NCBI GenBank assembly: GCA_001692895.1 | Contig: KV748179.1 | Coordinates: 3,024,095 to 3,088,094 of the forward strand | Length of the DNA: 64,000 bases | From: Cenococcum geophilum 1.58 | Lineage: Eukaryota > Ascomycota > Dothideomycetes > Gloniales > Gloniaceae | Direction: 5' to 3' | Shown: positions 12,150 to 22,650 of the stretch, one piece after another | How the letters are laid out: the number at the start of each line of letters is the position of its first letter | Numbering within the stretch: the first letter of the stretch is position 1 | Notes under the pieces: generated by a model | Databases searched by the model: none | The model's input: the letters and a program-made list of their open reading frames with translations, nothing else | Told to the model about the DNA's origin: nothing | Position numbers and translations under genes: made by a program

Positions 12150-13268
12150 CTCTATCTCCTTAATATTACCTATATCCTTTAGCTCCGGGTAGGATAAGGC
12201 AAAGTGACCTTACTTATTATAGTTAAAGCACATAGCCGAGGTAGGGTTAATTAGAGTATTACAGCAAATATTAGTTAATGGTGTGGTACGTAGCTAGTTA
12301 GGCGAGGCTTGCCGGTGTGTAGTTATAACCGCCTTTAGTATAAGGGCAGTTATAACTTATCTTCCTACTCTAGCTCCTATAGGTATAGCTAGCGAGTTCT
12401 AATTATTATAGAGTTGCTTCTACCAATTAGGGTGGGCGTTAATCCGCTTTAGTTCTAAGTTTAATAATAGACAATAAGCTATAAGTTTTTCGTAGGTTAG
12501 TAGGTTATCTAAGGTTATAGCGATCTTTTCTTATAGCCGGATTATCAGCTTATTATATAGGTCTAATTAGTAGTTCTTAAGGGGAACCTAGCCTTCTTTT
12601 GCAAGGTATAGGAATTAAGTTTAGAATTCGGTAAAGGGTTGGTTTAGTTTTATTATTAGATGATTATAGTTATAACGGGCATCCCGTACTTTATTTAGGT
12701 TAACATAAATAGCCGCTAGGTACCGTATTATCTTATTAACAGATATAAATTAGATAGGGGAGTTATCCTCAAACTTAGCTTAAAGGTGCCGTTAGGCGTC
12801 CCCAGTGGTTCGACTAAAGAGGTAGAGTATTTTAGCTTCTTTAGAAAGGAAATAGTTATAGTTAACGCGGAGCTTTCCTTATACTTAAATTCTCTAATTC
12901 TTAAAGGTAGGGTCTATCCCATTAGATAGTAGTAGGGGATTAGGGAGCTTAACGGACTTTAATTACTTCGTTATTATATTTATACTCCCTGGTATATTAT
13001 ATTTAGTAGAGTAAATAGGTCGGCTAGGGCTTTAAGAAGGGGAAGCTAGGCTATTTTATAGGGCCGTAAGGCTTTCTAGGATCTCTTATAGGGTCTCTTA
13101 TATATTTCTTACTTTAAGACAATCGGCTTCCTAGCTAGCTGCGAGGGCGCGAATCTGCTCGCGTATGTCTATAATATTATTATTATCTTCGATTTCTAAT
13201 CCCAATTAGATCTTAGGTTCCTCTTAGGTAGAGGCAGCTCTCTTAAATAAGCTTACTTTAGGTGCCAT
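12150..13268 (-). pseudogene. Gypsy gag of element E
   Basis: ATG at 13268-13266 opens MAPKVSLFKRAAST, followed by an acidic helical stretch (LEIEDNNNIIDIREQIRAL) and the capsid region. A CCHC zinc knuckle near 12200-12250 reads CFNYNKxGHFALSYP: the second and third Cys positions are Tyr, as C>T on CpA-type sites would give. Gag would package the RNA into the particle; the knuckle binds nucleic acid. Multiple stops make it a pseudogene. Upstream to 13498 is the leader with the primer-binding site. Confidence 0.8.
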
Positions 13269-13498
13269 CGTTAGCTTCCTAAGGTTTATTAGTATCATAC
13301 GCTTTAGTTTTAATTCTAGGGGTACAGGTCTAGTCCTATCTGGCTTATAAGGTAGGATATTATCTAGGCCTTCCCAGGCAATATAGAGTTGTTTTAGTGT
13401 CTAAGTATAGCGCGTTAATGCGTCATTGCAGACGAAGTTTCTTTAGGGTGGGATATTATTGAGGCCTTTCTAGGCAAGGTAGGGAGAGCTTAGTATAA

Positions 13499-13708
13499 TA
13501 TTATGGCTCGTATAAATGCCTCTAAACCAAAGCTTATAGAATACTATATTACAAAGATACTAAGCTAAAGAGAAGGAAAAGGGGTCGCTAGGACCGATAT
13601 AAACAAATATATAGGGTGAGCCGCCAAGGCGCTAGCTTTAGGCGGGCTAATCACAGGTCGGCAGAATATAGCAGAATTTGGCAGGTAACGTGCGATAGCG
13701 CCGTTACA
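13499..13708 (-). repeat. 5' LTR of element E (210 bp)
   Basis: Pairs with 7522-7731 over its whole length. Starts TATTATGG where the partner has TGTTACGG, i.e. two transitions at the very tip. Ends GCGCCGTTACA. Confidence 0.92.
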
Positions 13709-14020
13709 TTTTATATAACTAGTTTTAGGCTTAACCGTAATACTATGCTTTAACGCTAAGTAGTTTTAGAAGTTAGAAGTTAACTATATAGTATATAACT
13801 TTATATAGTGTTTATAATAGAATAAAAGATAGGCTTTTTTATTTTATATGGGCTTATTACTGCCTAGTAGACAGGTATACTCCTATATTAAAAGAGCTAA
13901 ATAACCTCTTATATTTTTTAATTTAGAGGTATTAATAGAGTTAAAAGCTTCTGATTTTACTTCTAAAGCTATATTTTATACAATAATAAAGAAGAAGAAG
14001 GCGACTGAAAATTTATTTAG
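13709..14020 (+). pseudogene. Unidentified RIP-degraded coding region, right half
   Basis: Continuation of the sequence cut by element E, starting with the duplicated TTTTA. AT-rich and without a recognised motif; a + frame reads CLVDRYTPILKELNNLLYF at about 13860-13915. The RIP-like composition ends at about 14020, where CA and TG dinucleotides become common again. Confidence 0.35.
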
Positions 14021-14032
14021 GGTATGCCAAGA

Positions 14033-14074
14033 CTTATCGCGATAAGGATATCCATTGCGCCTTATCGCGATAAG
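14033..14074. repeat. Pair of identical 14-bp palindromes
   Basis: CTTATCGCGATAAG occurs at 14033-14046 and again at 14061-14074, separated by exactly 14 bases. Each is a perfect palindrome with TCGCGA at the centre. They stand at the edge between RIP-degraded DNA and the low-mutation island, about 80 bases before a Ser/Thr-rich ORF. They could be paired binding sites for a dimeric protein or terminal sequence of a lost element; function unknown. Confidence 0.7.
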
Positions 14075-14156
14075 ATTTATCCAAAACAACCCTGTTCCGG
14101 CCTGCGACTGCCTCTAACCCCGGCTTTCGCGATGTGCGGCTTGCTGAAGACCAGCA

Positions 14157-14627
14157 ATGGCAAGCCACCCTGACCGCCGCTCACTTTCTTTTCCGTCCTC
14201 CTCTATCACATCCTCATCAACATTTTCACCAGCCTCCAGGCCAACTATAACCATCAATACTAGTACGCCTTCTAGCGTGACAGTGCCTGCTAGCCCAATA
14301 ACTTCGAGCACCAGTCAACAGAAGTCTACTTCCTCGGTCCAGCCTAGCACAAGTAGTTCTTCGTTGACATATATATCAACCAGCTCTACGAACTCTCTAC
14401 CAGAATTAACAACCTCCAGCGCAAGCCACGCGCTGTCTTCTTCCACTTCCACTTCCTGGTCTAACTCAGTAACTTCGAGCACATCTAGCCATGCGGTCTT
14501 TACGCCGTTGTCGCAGTTTAGCAGCGGTTCCTTAACCTGCTTAGTAAAGACCATAGTCGTTATGTCTTATCCTAGCTCTTGTACACAAGGATATACTATA
14601 TCATTACAAGATTCTCCACTGTTATAA
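14157..14627 (+). pseudogene. Ser/Thr-rich protein fragment
   Basis: An uninterrupted 156-codon frame, about half Ser/Thr, with text such as STFSPASRPTITINTS and a less repetitive tail (LVKTIVVMSYPSSCTQGYT) containing two Cys. Such composition is typical of O-glycosylated stalks of fungal cell-wall and surface proteins. There is no signal peptide at the ATG chosen (14157), no membrane segment, no GPI signal and no visible adjoining exon, so this is probably an internal exon or gene fragment. Codon use is unlike the RIP DNA on its left. The minus-strand frames over it are shadows. Function not identified. Confidence 0.4.
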
Positions 14628-14639
14628 TCTCCGCATGCC

Positions 14640-15050
14640 TAATACCTAAACCCATAACGTGCCGTGAAGTCACCGCAACTATTACAATGATATTATATAG
14701 AGGGTTCACTACTTTGCCATTCTCCGTCACCCTATTAATAATGTAAGGTGGAGGTACGTGTTATATTATAAACATATTTTAAATTTAGATAAATTATAGA
14801 AATATTATATTAGGTAGTTGCTATATAGTAATAAGTACCGTCCCGGTTCTTATAATTTTTATAATTTTTATAATTTAACACCACGATTAAGTCCTAATTT
14901 TAGTTATAATATAAGTAGTAGAGTTTGAATTAGATCTAGAATGTACTAGACAATCCCTCAGTAAAGTCTATCTAAAAGGGCGAAGCGATGCGACCGCCTA
15001 AAGCCTATTAAATATTACCGCCGAGAACCGGGGGGGCTTGGAGTACTAAC
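14640..15050. other. AT-rich spacer
   Basis: No gene seen. Includes a short 10-bp-period repeat of TTATAATTTT at 14850-14876 and a GC-richer stretch from about 14980. Mutation level is intermediate. Confidence 0.5.
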
Positions 15051-15151
15051 CTGCTCCTACCACCATTCTCACCACCTATAATACCTTTAAGATCGTCCTG
15101 GGTTGGCTGGTAGGACTGCGGAGTGCTCTGCGCGGCGTTGTAAAAACTGGA

Positions 15152-15295
15152 TTAGGTGCTGCTGCCTCTATTTGCCTTCTGTAGATTGCCTCTACGGGAA
15201 CGCCCGCGCCTGCGGGTAGTGTAGCCAGTATTTCGCTCGAATGCTGAGAGCTCCCGCTGAGCAGAGTTATCAATGCGATTCGTAGAGCCAGCCAT
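15152..15295 (-). CDS. Short hypothetical ORF, possibly truncated
   Basis: ATG at 15295-15293 opens MAGSTNRIDNSAQRELSAF, followed by an Arg-rich segment (TRRRGRSRRGN), 47 codons in all. The TAA that ends it lies in ACC-TAA-TCC; if it came from CAA the frame would continue through SSFYNAAQSTPQSYQPTQDD to about 15080. It looks like a basic, disordered N-terminal region. No family recognised. Upstream (15296-15648) is non-coding as far as I can see, with no RIP-like stop clusters, and could hold its promoter. Low certainty that it is a real gene. Confidence 0.3.
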   Translation of the reverse strand: MAGSTNRIDNSAQRELSAFERNTGYTTRRRGRSRRGNLQKANRGSST

Positions 15296-15648
15296 AGAGC
15301 CAGCCGGGGGACCGCGACGACGCTCTACAATTGCAGGCCCTTGGATAAGAAGGTAAGGCAAATGCGAGGTGTTGATTTAGGTATAGGCGCGTGGTGTTGT
15401 TTTCGCGATTTGGGTGTAAACAAGTCAAACACACGTGACATTCTAACTTGAAGCGGAAGGATCTAAGCTTGTTTGGGTAAGAGGTGTATGTGGGGTATAT
15501 GCGTATCATTTAGGGGTGTATGATTATTGTTGACCTAGATTAAATGTAAATAATTCAAGAACAAAATTATATAGCAATACACTTCGAATTCTACACTCCT
15601 TGAATTATAGTACCATATACACTGCATATCAGACTGCCTATAACATAT

Positions 15649-16283
15649 TCAGTATGGACGATGCGTGTCCAGTTCGACCGGTGACATGTGTTCACAGTTG
15701 CTAGCTAATTCTGGGGGCACCCATTTCGCCGGGAGCTCATGTGCTTCAGATACATGATAGTCCATATCTCCAGGAGGAATCTGGGCAACATTAGGCTGTC
15801 CACCATTCTGAGCATCCTGAGGATCCCGATCAGTCTTTTGTTTTCGACGCCGCAGGAGAAATAGTGCCGATATCAATGCAATCAAACCGAGAACTCCCAG
15901 AGCAACACCAACACCGATTCCTGCCTTTACCCCTGCCGACAGACTACTTGATGGCGTAGAAGAGGATGAAGGGGATATTGAAGGGGATATTGAAGGGGAT
16001 ATTGAAGGGGAGGACGTAGGTAACGCAGTCAACGAGGTTGGTGATGAACTTGTACTAGGAGTTGTAGAGGCTGATGAAGAAGTCACGGTTGGGAGAGCGA
16101 TATTCCACCCCTTGACCGCAATTGCTCCGACGGTGGAAAGCTGTTTCAAGGTGGTCGTCACAATTGTCCATGAGGTCGACTCGTCGCTCGGAGTTGATCC
16201 AAACGTCAGAACCGCTCCAGGCTGCATAGTTGACAAGCAGTCTCCGTCCACCTGGCCAGCGTCTTGATTCGCTAGGTAATAAC
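15649..16283 (-). CDS. 3' exon of a single-pass membrane glycoprotein (partial)
   Basis: Open frame of about 210 codons ending at 15649. Order: an ectodomain tail (YYLANQDAGQVDGDC, then WTIVTTTLKQLSTVGAIAV), a Ser/Thr/Pro stalk with three SISP repeats, one membrane segment (GIGVGVALGVLGLIALISAL) followed by the stop-transfer RRRKQK, and a cytoplasmic tail with HELPAKWVPPELAS. This is the layout of fungal wall-stress/Mid2-like or similar surface proteins, but no sensor domain is visible. No ATG or signal peptide lies in frame; a branch-like ACTAAC (16304-16299) and AG at 16285-16284 suggest a 3' splice site, so the N-terminal exon is elsewhere or lost. Codon use is normal, with no RIP stops. 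Confidence 0.6.
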
Positions 16284-16544
16284 CTCTTTTAGTGTTAAGT
16301 TAGTATGCGAACTCGTGGCTCCATGAAATCGGCCTCTGCACCTCCACGTGGTGGAGCCCGGGAACCTAGCAGTACTATCAGCGTTCCGTCAGGATCGTGC
16401 TGATAGACTACTAGAGCAAACGCAGGGACGTGCGTACGGCTGCGCAGCGCTGGCGCTGCGACGTGGTGGTGGTGCGAAGAGTTTTCTTGCTGGGAGGGTG
16501 AGCCCTAGCGGGGGTGCTTCTATTCTGCAGAAAGCATCACTTAC
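16284..16544 (-). other. Candidate intron between MULE fragment and glycoprotein exon
   Basis: On the minus strand a consensus donor GTAAGT (16544-16539) and an acceptor with branch-like ACTAAC bound 261 GC-rich bases. No protein feature is seen inside. Splicing would join the MULE frame to the glycoprotein frame in phase (TG-T codon split 1/2). It contains a CCTCCACGTGGTGG palindrome near 16338-16352. Speculative. Confidence 0.3.
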
Positions 16545-17250
16545 ATAATAGTGTCCGCGCGGGCCACCGCCGGTGAGGAGCAAAAGGATCGTCGTCAATG
16601 TTCTTAGCAATATACTCCCTATTATCGCCGTAGCATATTTTAAAGCCGCAGCCCTCCCACATACACTTATAACATTCAAAGGCCTCCTGCTGAAGGCGGC
16701 CAAACACTTTATCATTGCTCCAGATGTAGCGGCAAGGAAGTTGATACTGTCGGTAGAAGCCGCATATACAAGTAACCTCATCTAGAAGTTCCCTGCCATC
16801 GTTGTTGTCGTATTCCTTTGCCTTCTGTTCTACGATTTTAAGTTTGTTGATAATCAATATCTGCACTAGGAAGGCCTTCCATCCAGGGGTAGTGTATAGC
16901 TATGGGGTGTCGCTTTAATCGAAAAGCAATCTCTGTAGCACAAGCGCGTGTATCGTAGTCCCTTGCAGTAACCTCAATATGTTTGGCGCAGCCGGTAAGG
17001 GAAAGCTTATAAAGCTCTCCCTTACCAATGGAATACTTTAGAACTTTATGCCAAGACTCTACTGCATTCATTATCCGGATTTAAATCAACATTATAGAAT
17101 GTTCGCGTTTAACCTCCTTAGTAATTTAAAAACAAAGCTATCCGCTATTCCTTTATATTAGGGGGGTTGTCGGCAGTCGATGTAGGAAGATTTGAAGGGA
17201 GATCCTTTGGTCTTAGTAAGCGCGACTTAGAGGTGCGGACGGGTGGCATG
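16537..17250 (-). pseudogene. MULE (Hop-like) transposase remnant
   Basis: Reverse strand. An N-terminal piece starts at ATG 17250 (MPPVRTSKSRLLRPKDLP) and stops after about 34 codons. The C-terminal part begins near 17071 with NAVESWHKVLKYSIGKGEL and IEVTARDYDTRA, the end of a Mutator-like DDE transposase, then after a frame change near 16840-16866 reads CICGFYRQYQLPCRYIW, a SWIM zinc finger (CxC...CxH type, with Tyr where His is usual). The catalytic DDE core is missing, so this is an internally deleted relic. Unlike its neighbours it has few RIP stops, suggesting low copy number or late arrival. Confidence 0.72.
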
Positions 17251-17555
17251 GTGGGAGACGTTGAAACACTAATATATCAAACGGTATAGACGCTTGGCTG
17301 AGCGTTTTGGCTTCAAAATTGATCGCGACAATAATAGGCATGGCGATATTAGGGAGAACACGATCCTCATTAACGTCTTAGCCACCCGGTCGAGCCACCC
17401 CAAAACACACCAAAATCTACCAACTTTGGCCTATTATAACTCTACCCCTATAAAAGATATTTAAAACATGCGGAACGTTGGTCCCCCAACGCAAATTTTG
17501 ACCCGAGTTTATAACCCAAAGCTTTAACTTAGAGCTTTATTATATAGACTTTAAT
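17251..17555. other. Flank of MULE and LINE target, with hairpin
   Basis: No gene found. A hairpin CGTTGG-TCCC-CCAACG lies at 17476-17491 in otherwise GC-normal DNA. The last 17 bases (17539-17555) are the left target duplication of LINE copy 1. The hairpin and GC content suggest an element end, but I found no matching inverted repeat on the other side of the MULE. Confidence 0.4.
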
Positions 17556-17899
17556 AAAAGGAGCTCTTGCTGCACCCGGCCCAAAAAGACCAAAACCAAC
17601 CAAAAGAACCCTAAAAAACACCCAGAGAATCCCCCTGAGATGCATGCATCGCAGGGGAGGCACACGTCGAACGACGGTGGCTCGCACTCGCGCGCGACCG
17701 CTAGATCTACGCCTAGCAATGGCCCTCTACAATAAAGACGGGTGAATACCACACTATAAAGCGGAAATACCTCTATTAAGAAGGTATCTAATAAAATATA
17801 AAGCCTATTAGATATATCTAGTATCTAAAATTATAGGGAAGTAACTGTTAGCTATAACGAACTAATATAACTAGTAGAATAGCTCCGCTAGTCTAGCGA

Positions 17900-19380
17900 A
17901 CCTTAGGCGCCCCTTTAATAAACCCTTAATTAAATCCTCTAATAGCTAAGCAAAATTAAAAATAAGTATAACCCCCCCTTACTGGTAAACCGCACCTAGG
18001 CCGCCATAGCTATACTTTTACAGCATAGGGAACCTACCCCCCTTAAGTTAATAACTGGGTATATAATTATAATATAACTAAATATAGAATAAGTAAAGGG
18101 GCTTAGGAGTTAATTAGAAATAGAAGTCTTTATAAAGATACGTAAAAAGGTTTATAATACTATTATAGTCTAATACCTTAAGAGTAAAGATATTAGAGTT
18201 ACCCTAAAGGACTAATAGGTAAAGGAATGAGCTATAAGGGTAGGGAATAGGCTAGGAGAACGTATTAGCATAAAAGTACTCTATAAGGATTACCTAGTTA
18301 AAGTCCTAGTAGTTCCTATAAGCCTTAGGGTAGAAAAGGGACGCTAGGTAGATAATATAGCAATTATATAGAAGATAGTAAGATAAACGGAACGCCTTAT
18401 AGTAGGACTTAAAATTACCTAAATCTAATAGCTTTAATAGGAAAATATAAATTAAGCATATAATAAAAACAATAAGAGGATATAAGGGTCGCTAAAAACT
18501 TGCTAGGGAGACGCCGGATAAATATATAGCTCCCTTATTATTAGTATATATATACTAGGAATATAAAAACTTCTTATCTAAAAAGGAATAATTATAAATG
18601 GCCTTATATATAATATAAGGCTCTATAACTATAGACTACGCCTAGAATAATACTATTGCTATATATAATAGGGACACACCTAATCTATATACGTAGCATA
18701 GGTGTACTGCGGCCACTATATAGGCCCCTATAATATAAGATATTGCTTAAATTAAGACTAAATAAAATATATAAACTGCCACTAAAGCATATATAAGGCG
18801 TAGGAGAGAGAAAACTGCATTAAATATAGAAGATAAAAGGTAAGGGCTTAATAGCTATGGGAATAACTGCACGCTAGGTTATATAAATAAAAATAATAAG
18901 TAATAAGCTAGGGGGACGCAGGTGCCTTTCTAGCGTTTCCTACCTTTAATACTAGAGGGCTAGGCTAGCTATTCTAAGCCTTAACGGGCTAGAAGCGACG
19001 CCGCGTAATATTACTAGACTAATTAGGGATATAAGGGTTATAGGGGATATAAGGGAGAGGACGCCCTATAGAAAGACCCCTATAGATCGCGATAGTAGGC
19101 TTAAAACTAGGATAATTAAGAATTAGACTTAATGCGGCAAATATAATATTTATAGCCAACCTATAAAAAGTATATAGCTAACTAGTAAGAACAGGGAAAG
19201 AACTAGTAATAATAATAGATTTAGATATAAAAGCATTAATAGGAATATAAAACATGGGAATAGAAAGCTCTATATAAAATAAGTAGTAACTAGGGTATAG
19301 ATACAAGAGATAGAAGCTCTAAATATCCTAAAGAAAGTGGAAATAGAAAAAGTAAGAAATAAAGGAGAGTTAAAGAACCC
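17900..19380 (+). pseudogene. LINE copy 1 ORF1 (gag-like)
   Basis: Coding remnant between the GC-rich 5' leader and the endonuclease. Blocks such as LKSKDIRVTLKD and LGERISIKVLYKDYLVKVLVVP are conserved between the two copies, interrupted by TAA/TAG. A Cys-rich patch near 18690-18750 is where such proteins have CCHC knuckles, but I could not align it with certainty. The likely role is RNA binding in the ribonucleoprotein. The boundary with ORF2 is approximate. Confidence 0.5.
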
Positions 19381-19389
19381 TTGCCGGGG

Positions 19390-22300
19390 GTCCGCCACCT
19401 ATCTATTATATAGTATAACTGCGGTAATATAAACCACCGCCTTATAAGGCCCCTACTAGATAGTCTAGACCTAGAGAAATACTATATCCTTACTATATAA
19501 GAGCTATATTATAATACCTTTATATAATTAATATACTACCCTTAAGGATTCTAGCTCCTATACGAACCAAAAGCAGCTATACGCGTATGCTTTATAATTA
19601 GTAAGGCTATTAGCCTATCCTTATAATTATAGTAGGCAGTTAACCTAGATATTATAATTATAATAATCTAAACATATAGGGGACTGGTATAAATTATTAA
19701 TATATATAACCCTAGGGTTAAAGGGGTCCTATAAATAGAGAATATTATATTAGTAATAAGCTTACTAGAAACCGAAGGTATAGAGTCTATCCTATTAGGA
19801 GATATAAACCTCTACTACCCGCGGTAAGGAGGTATCTATATTACTGCAGATTAATAGTTAAAGTGCCTACTAAGAGCTATAGATATCTAGGGCCTTAAGC
19901 TAGCTACCCCTTTAGGAGTAATTATATGGCAATAAGGCACTACCAGAAGTATAATTAACCTTATATTTATAGACGAAGGCCTATACTAGAGACTTAAAAG
20001 ATATAACCCTAAAGAAGAATAGGCACTTACCCTAGACTATATCCCTATTTAGATATAGCTAGACCTAAATACTAAAGCGTAACTAAATAGAAAAAGATAT
20101 ATAATAAGGAAGCTTAAGATAGACAGTTTCCTTAATATAGTTAAACAACAACTCTAAGACCTAGAAGAAATCTACTTAATACTAAATAAGCGAGGCTTAT
20201 TAGCTACCCCTAAGGAAATTAACCGAAGACTAGAAAGGATCTAGGCAGCGATTAAAAATAGGCTAGAAAAGCACTGCCTAATCTTAAAACCGGGCCCCTA
20301 CGCGCGATACGTATAGTCTATATAATACGCAGTTCTGGTTACTAGCTAATAATAAGTAAGAAGGAAATATATAAGTAGCCACGACCCTAAAGACGAGAGA
20401 TAATATAAAGACATAAGAAACTAGCTAAAGAATACCCTAAAAAAAGAAGTAAGGAATAACTAGAGACGGTTTATAAATGAGTATACTTTTAACCTAAGCC
20501 TCCCCCATAATAAGGGCCTTTAGGCTATAGCAAAATGGGTAAAAAAAAAAAGGCAGGGCGCCTAGTAGAAGACCTACACCTACCACCCCTATAAAGAGTA
20601 GGAGAATTATAGGCTATAAACGACAATAATAAGAAGGTAAAGATTCTTATAGAAAGGTTCTTTCCCTAATCGGCTCTAGTAGACCTTAGTAATATTATAG
20701 GTAAAACACTAGTAACTTACCTGCGGGTTAACAGCGACATAATAATAGAGGAAATGGCTAAAACTATTAGCCGCCTTTTAAATAATATAGTACTAGGACT
20801 AGATGGAATTCTAAATAAGGCCCTAAAAACCTATGGGCCACTTATAGCACCTTAGCTTATAAATATAGCTAGAGCATGCTTTGCTATAGGCTACTACCCG
20901 CAACTTAGAAGATCTATAATAACGGTTATTCTATAAAAAGAAGGTAAAGCAGATTACTTAATTCTAGGAAGCTACCGCCCTATTGCCTTAAAAAACACCC
21001 TTAGTAAGATCCTAGAAAGGGTAATAGTGGAACATATAGTAGATACGGCAAAGGAACACGCCCTACTACTATAAAGCTAAATAGGGGCAAGAAAGAACCG
21101 CTTAACACTATTAGCACTTACGCTACTCGCTACCACTATTAAATCTATATAGGCGATGCGAAAGGACTTTATAGTATTAATGCTTAGCCTAAATATTAGT
21201 GGTGCTTACAATAATATACCCTATAAGCGTCTCCTATATATCCTTAGGGCAAAGGGCTTTCTAGAATAGATTATATAATTTATCTAAGGGTTTATAGGCC
21301 AGAAAGAAATATTACTAGTCTTTAGCGGATACTAGAGCCCCCCTATTATAGTTATAACAGGAATACTATAAGAATTACCCCTCTCGCCTATACTCTTCCT
21401 GTTCTTTATAAGCAACCTACTTAACTTCTTTAAGGAAGGGGCAACCTAGGGGATAGGCTTTATTAATAACACAAACCTAATTATATACGGGCCAATAGCC
21501 GTAAAAAATTGTAGAACACTAGAGAAAGCCTATAACACTTATATAAAATAGGTAAAACGTTATAAAGTCTAATTCTTACTAGAGAAATACTAGCTAATCT
21601 ATTTTATAAGAAAACGTAACTAATCTATAGATCTTTAGCATATAATTTACATCTAAGGCTTTAGGGGTTAACTAGTTTAAGGCCTAAGGGTATTAGGAGT
21701 ATGGGTAGATAGTAAGCTTTAGTAGAGCGTATATACAACATAAGCGGCCTATAAAGGTTAAGCACAGTTTATTGCTTTATTTAGGATTATTAATTCTATA
21801 TAGGGTCTATACTTTTAGAGGTTACGCCTACTATATATAGCAGTTGTCCGGCTAACTATAATATATAGATCCAGTATTTGGGCCATTAGAGAAACTAAAA
21901 AGGGCCCCCCTAAATTACTTCTTAAACCACTTTAAAAGATTTAAATAGCCTGCCTTTAGAGTATTATAGGCGGGTATAAGCAAACAGCCACAGCACTGCT
22001 TAAGAAGGAATCTAATATTCCCCCCCTATAGTTATATATTAAAGCCACTGCAATATAAAGGACGCAAAATAAACGTAACTCTAATATTATAAAGTATATT
22101 AAGACACGCCTAAGTAAACTATAGAGGGACCTTAAGGTGCCCTATAGAAGAATAAACTAATAACCCTAAAGTAGGGAAGAGATATTAGAGAAATAGGTAA
22201 AGAAAGCAGAAGAAGAATAGTGCCGCTTTAGGGCCTAGGCCTATATAGAGGAGAAAGGGAGACGCGTAAGAGGTTAGTAAAGATAATAGCAAGATAGAGA

Positions 22301-22650
22301 AAGGAGCTAAAGTAGAATATATAAGAACGCTAGGAAACCATCTACCGCAATATAATACTAGTTAGACTAACGCTAGAGAGGTAAATAGGAGTTAAAGGTA
22401 TAGAGGCTAACTTAGGCAAGATAAACCTAAGCTATAGTATAGTTAACGCTATAAGGGGTAAATACCTAAGGGCTCCAAGAAGGCCTAATAAAGGCAGAAA
22501 ATATAATAGCAACACTTTTAAGAACAGGAATAATAGGACTAAAAGATTGGCTTTACTGGGTAGGTGTCCTAGTAGGTAGCCTAAGATGCGAATATAGCTA
22601 GCTAAGACAGACACCAAAACACGTAATACTGCTATACCCCCTACGCACTA
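19390..22650 (+). pseudogene. LINE copy 1 ORF2: endonuclease, RT, C-terminal CCHC
   Basis: Endonuclease at about 19400-20000: LLGDINLYYP (19791-19820) and GLKLATPLGVIIWQ with SIINLIF are the conserved LLGDFN and STIDLTF motifs. RT at about 20720-21550: RPIALKNTLSKILERVI, LSLNISGAYNNIPYKRLLYI, and the catalytic box FINNTNLI (21457-21480), where FVDD is expected, so both Asp are Asn. The C-terminal segment (22525-22640) reads WLYWVGVLVGSLRCEY then RQTPKHVILL, the terminal CCHC-like domain with Cys>Tyr. I see no clear RNase H. The enzyme would nick DNA and prime reverse transcription on it; it is inactive. Confidence 0.85.

Larger units (their letters stand above)
7522..13708 (-). mobile_element. 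Complete chromodomain Gypsy element E (reverse)
   Basis: A full-length 6.2-kb Ty3/Gypsy element with 210-bp LTRs at both ends, gag, pol and a C-terminal chromodomain, all on the reverse strand. The 5' LTR is on the right. Target duplication is TTTTG (7517-7521) versus TTTTA (13709-13713), a single G/A RIP difference. It splits the unidentified coding region at 6258 and 13709. LTR differences are mainly transitions. Confidence 0.92.

Noticed and set aside
14114..14554. Minus-strand ORFs opposite the Ser/Thr-rich fragment
   Set aside because: Glu/Val-rich complements of Ser/Thr codons; low-complexity shadow.
16348..16785. Plus-strand ORFs over the MULE and candidate-intron region
   Set aside because: The MULE reading on the minus strand has a recognisable domain; the plus frames are shadows.
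17540..17752. Minus-strand ORF of 70 codons
   Set aside because: Spans the target duplication and the LINE 5' leader, so it is not a gene.
22432..22617. Minus-strand Leu-rich ORF, also at 60393-60575
   Set aside because: Antisense of the LINE C-terminal domain in both copies.
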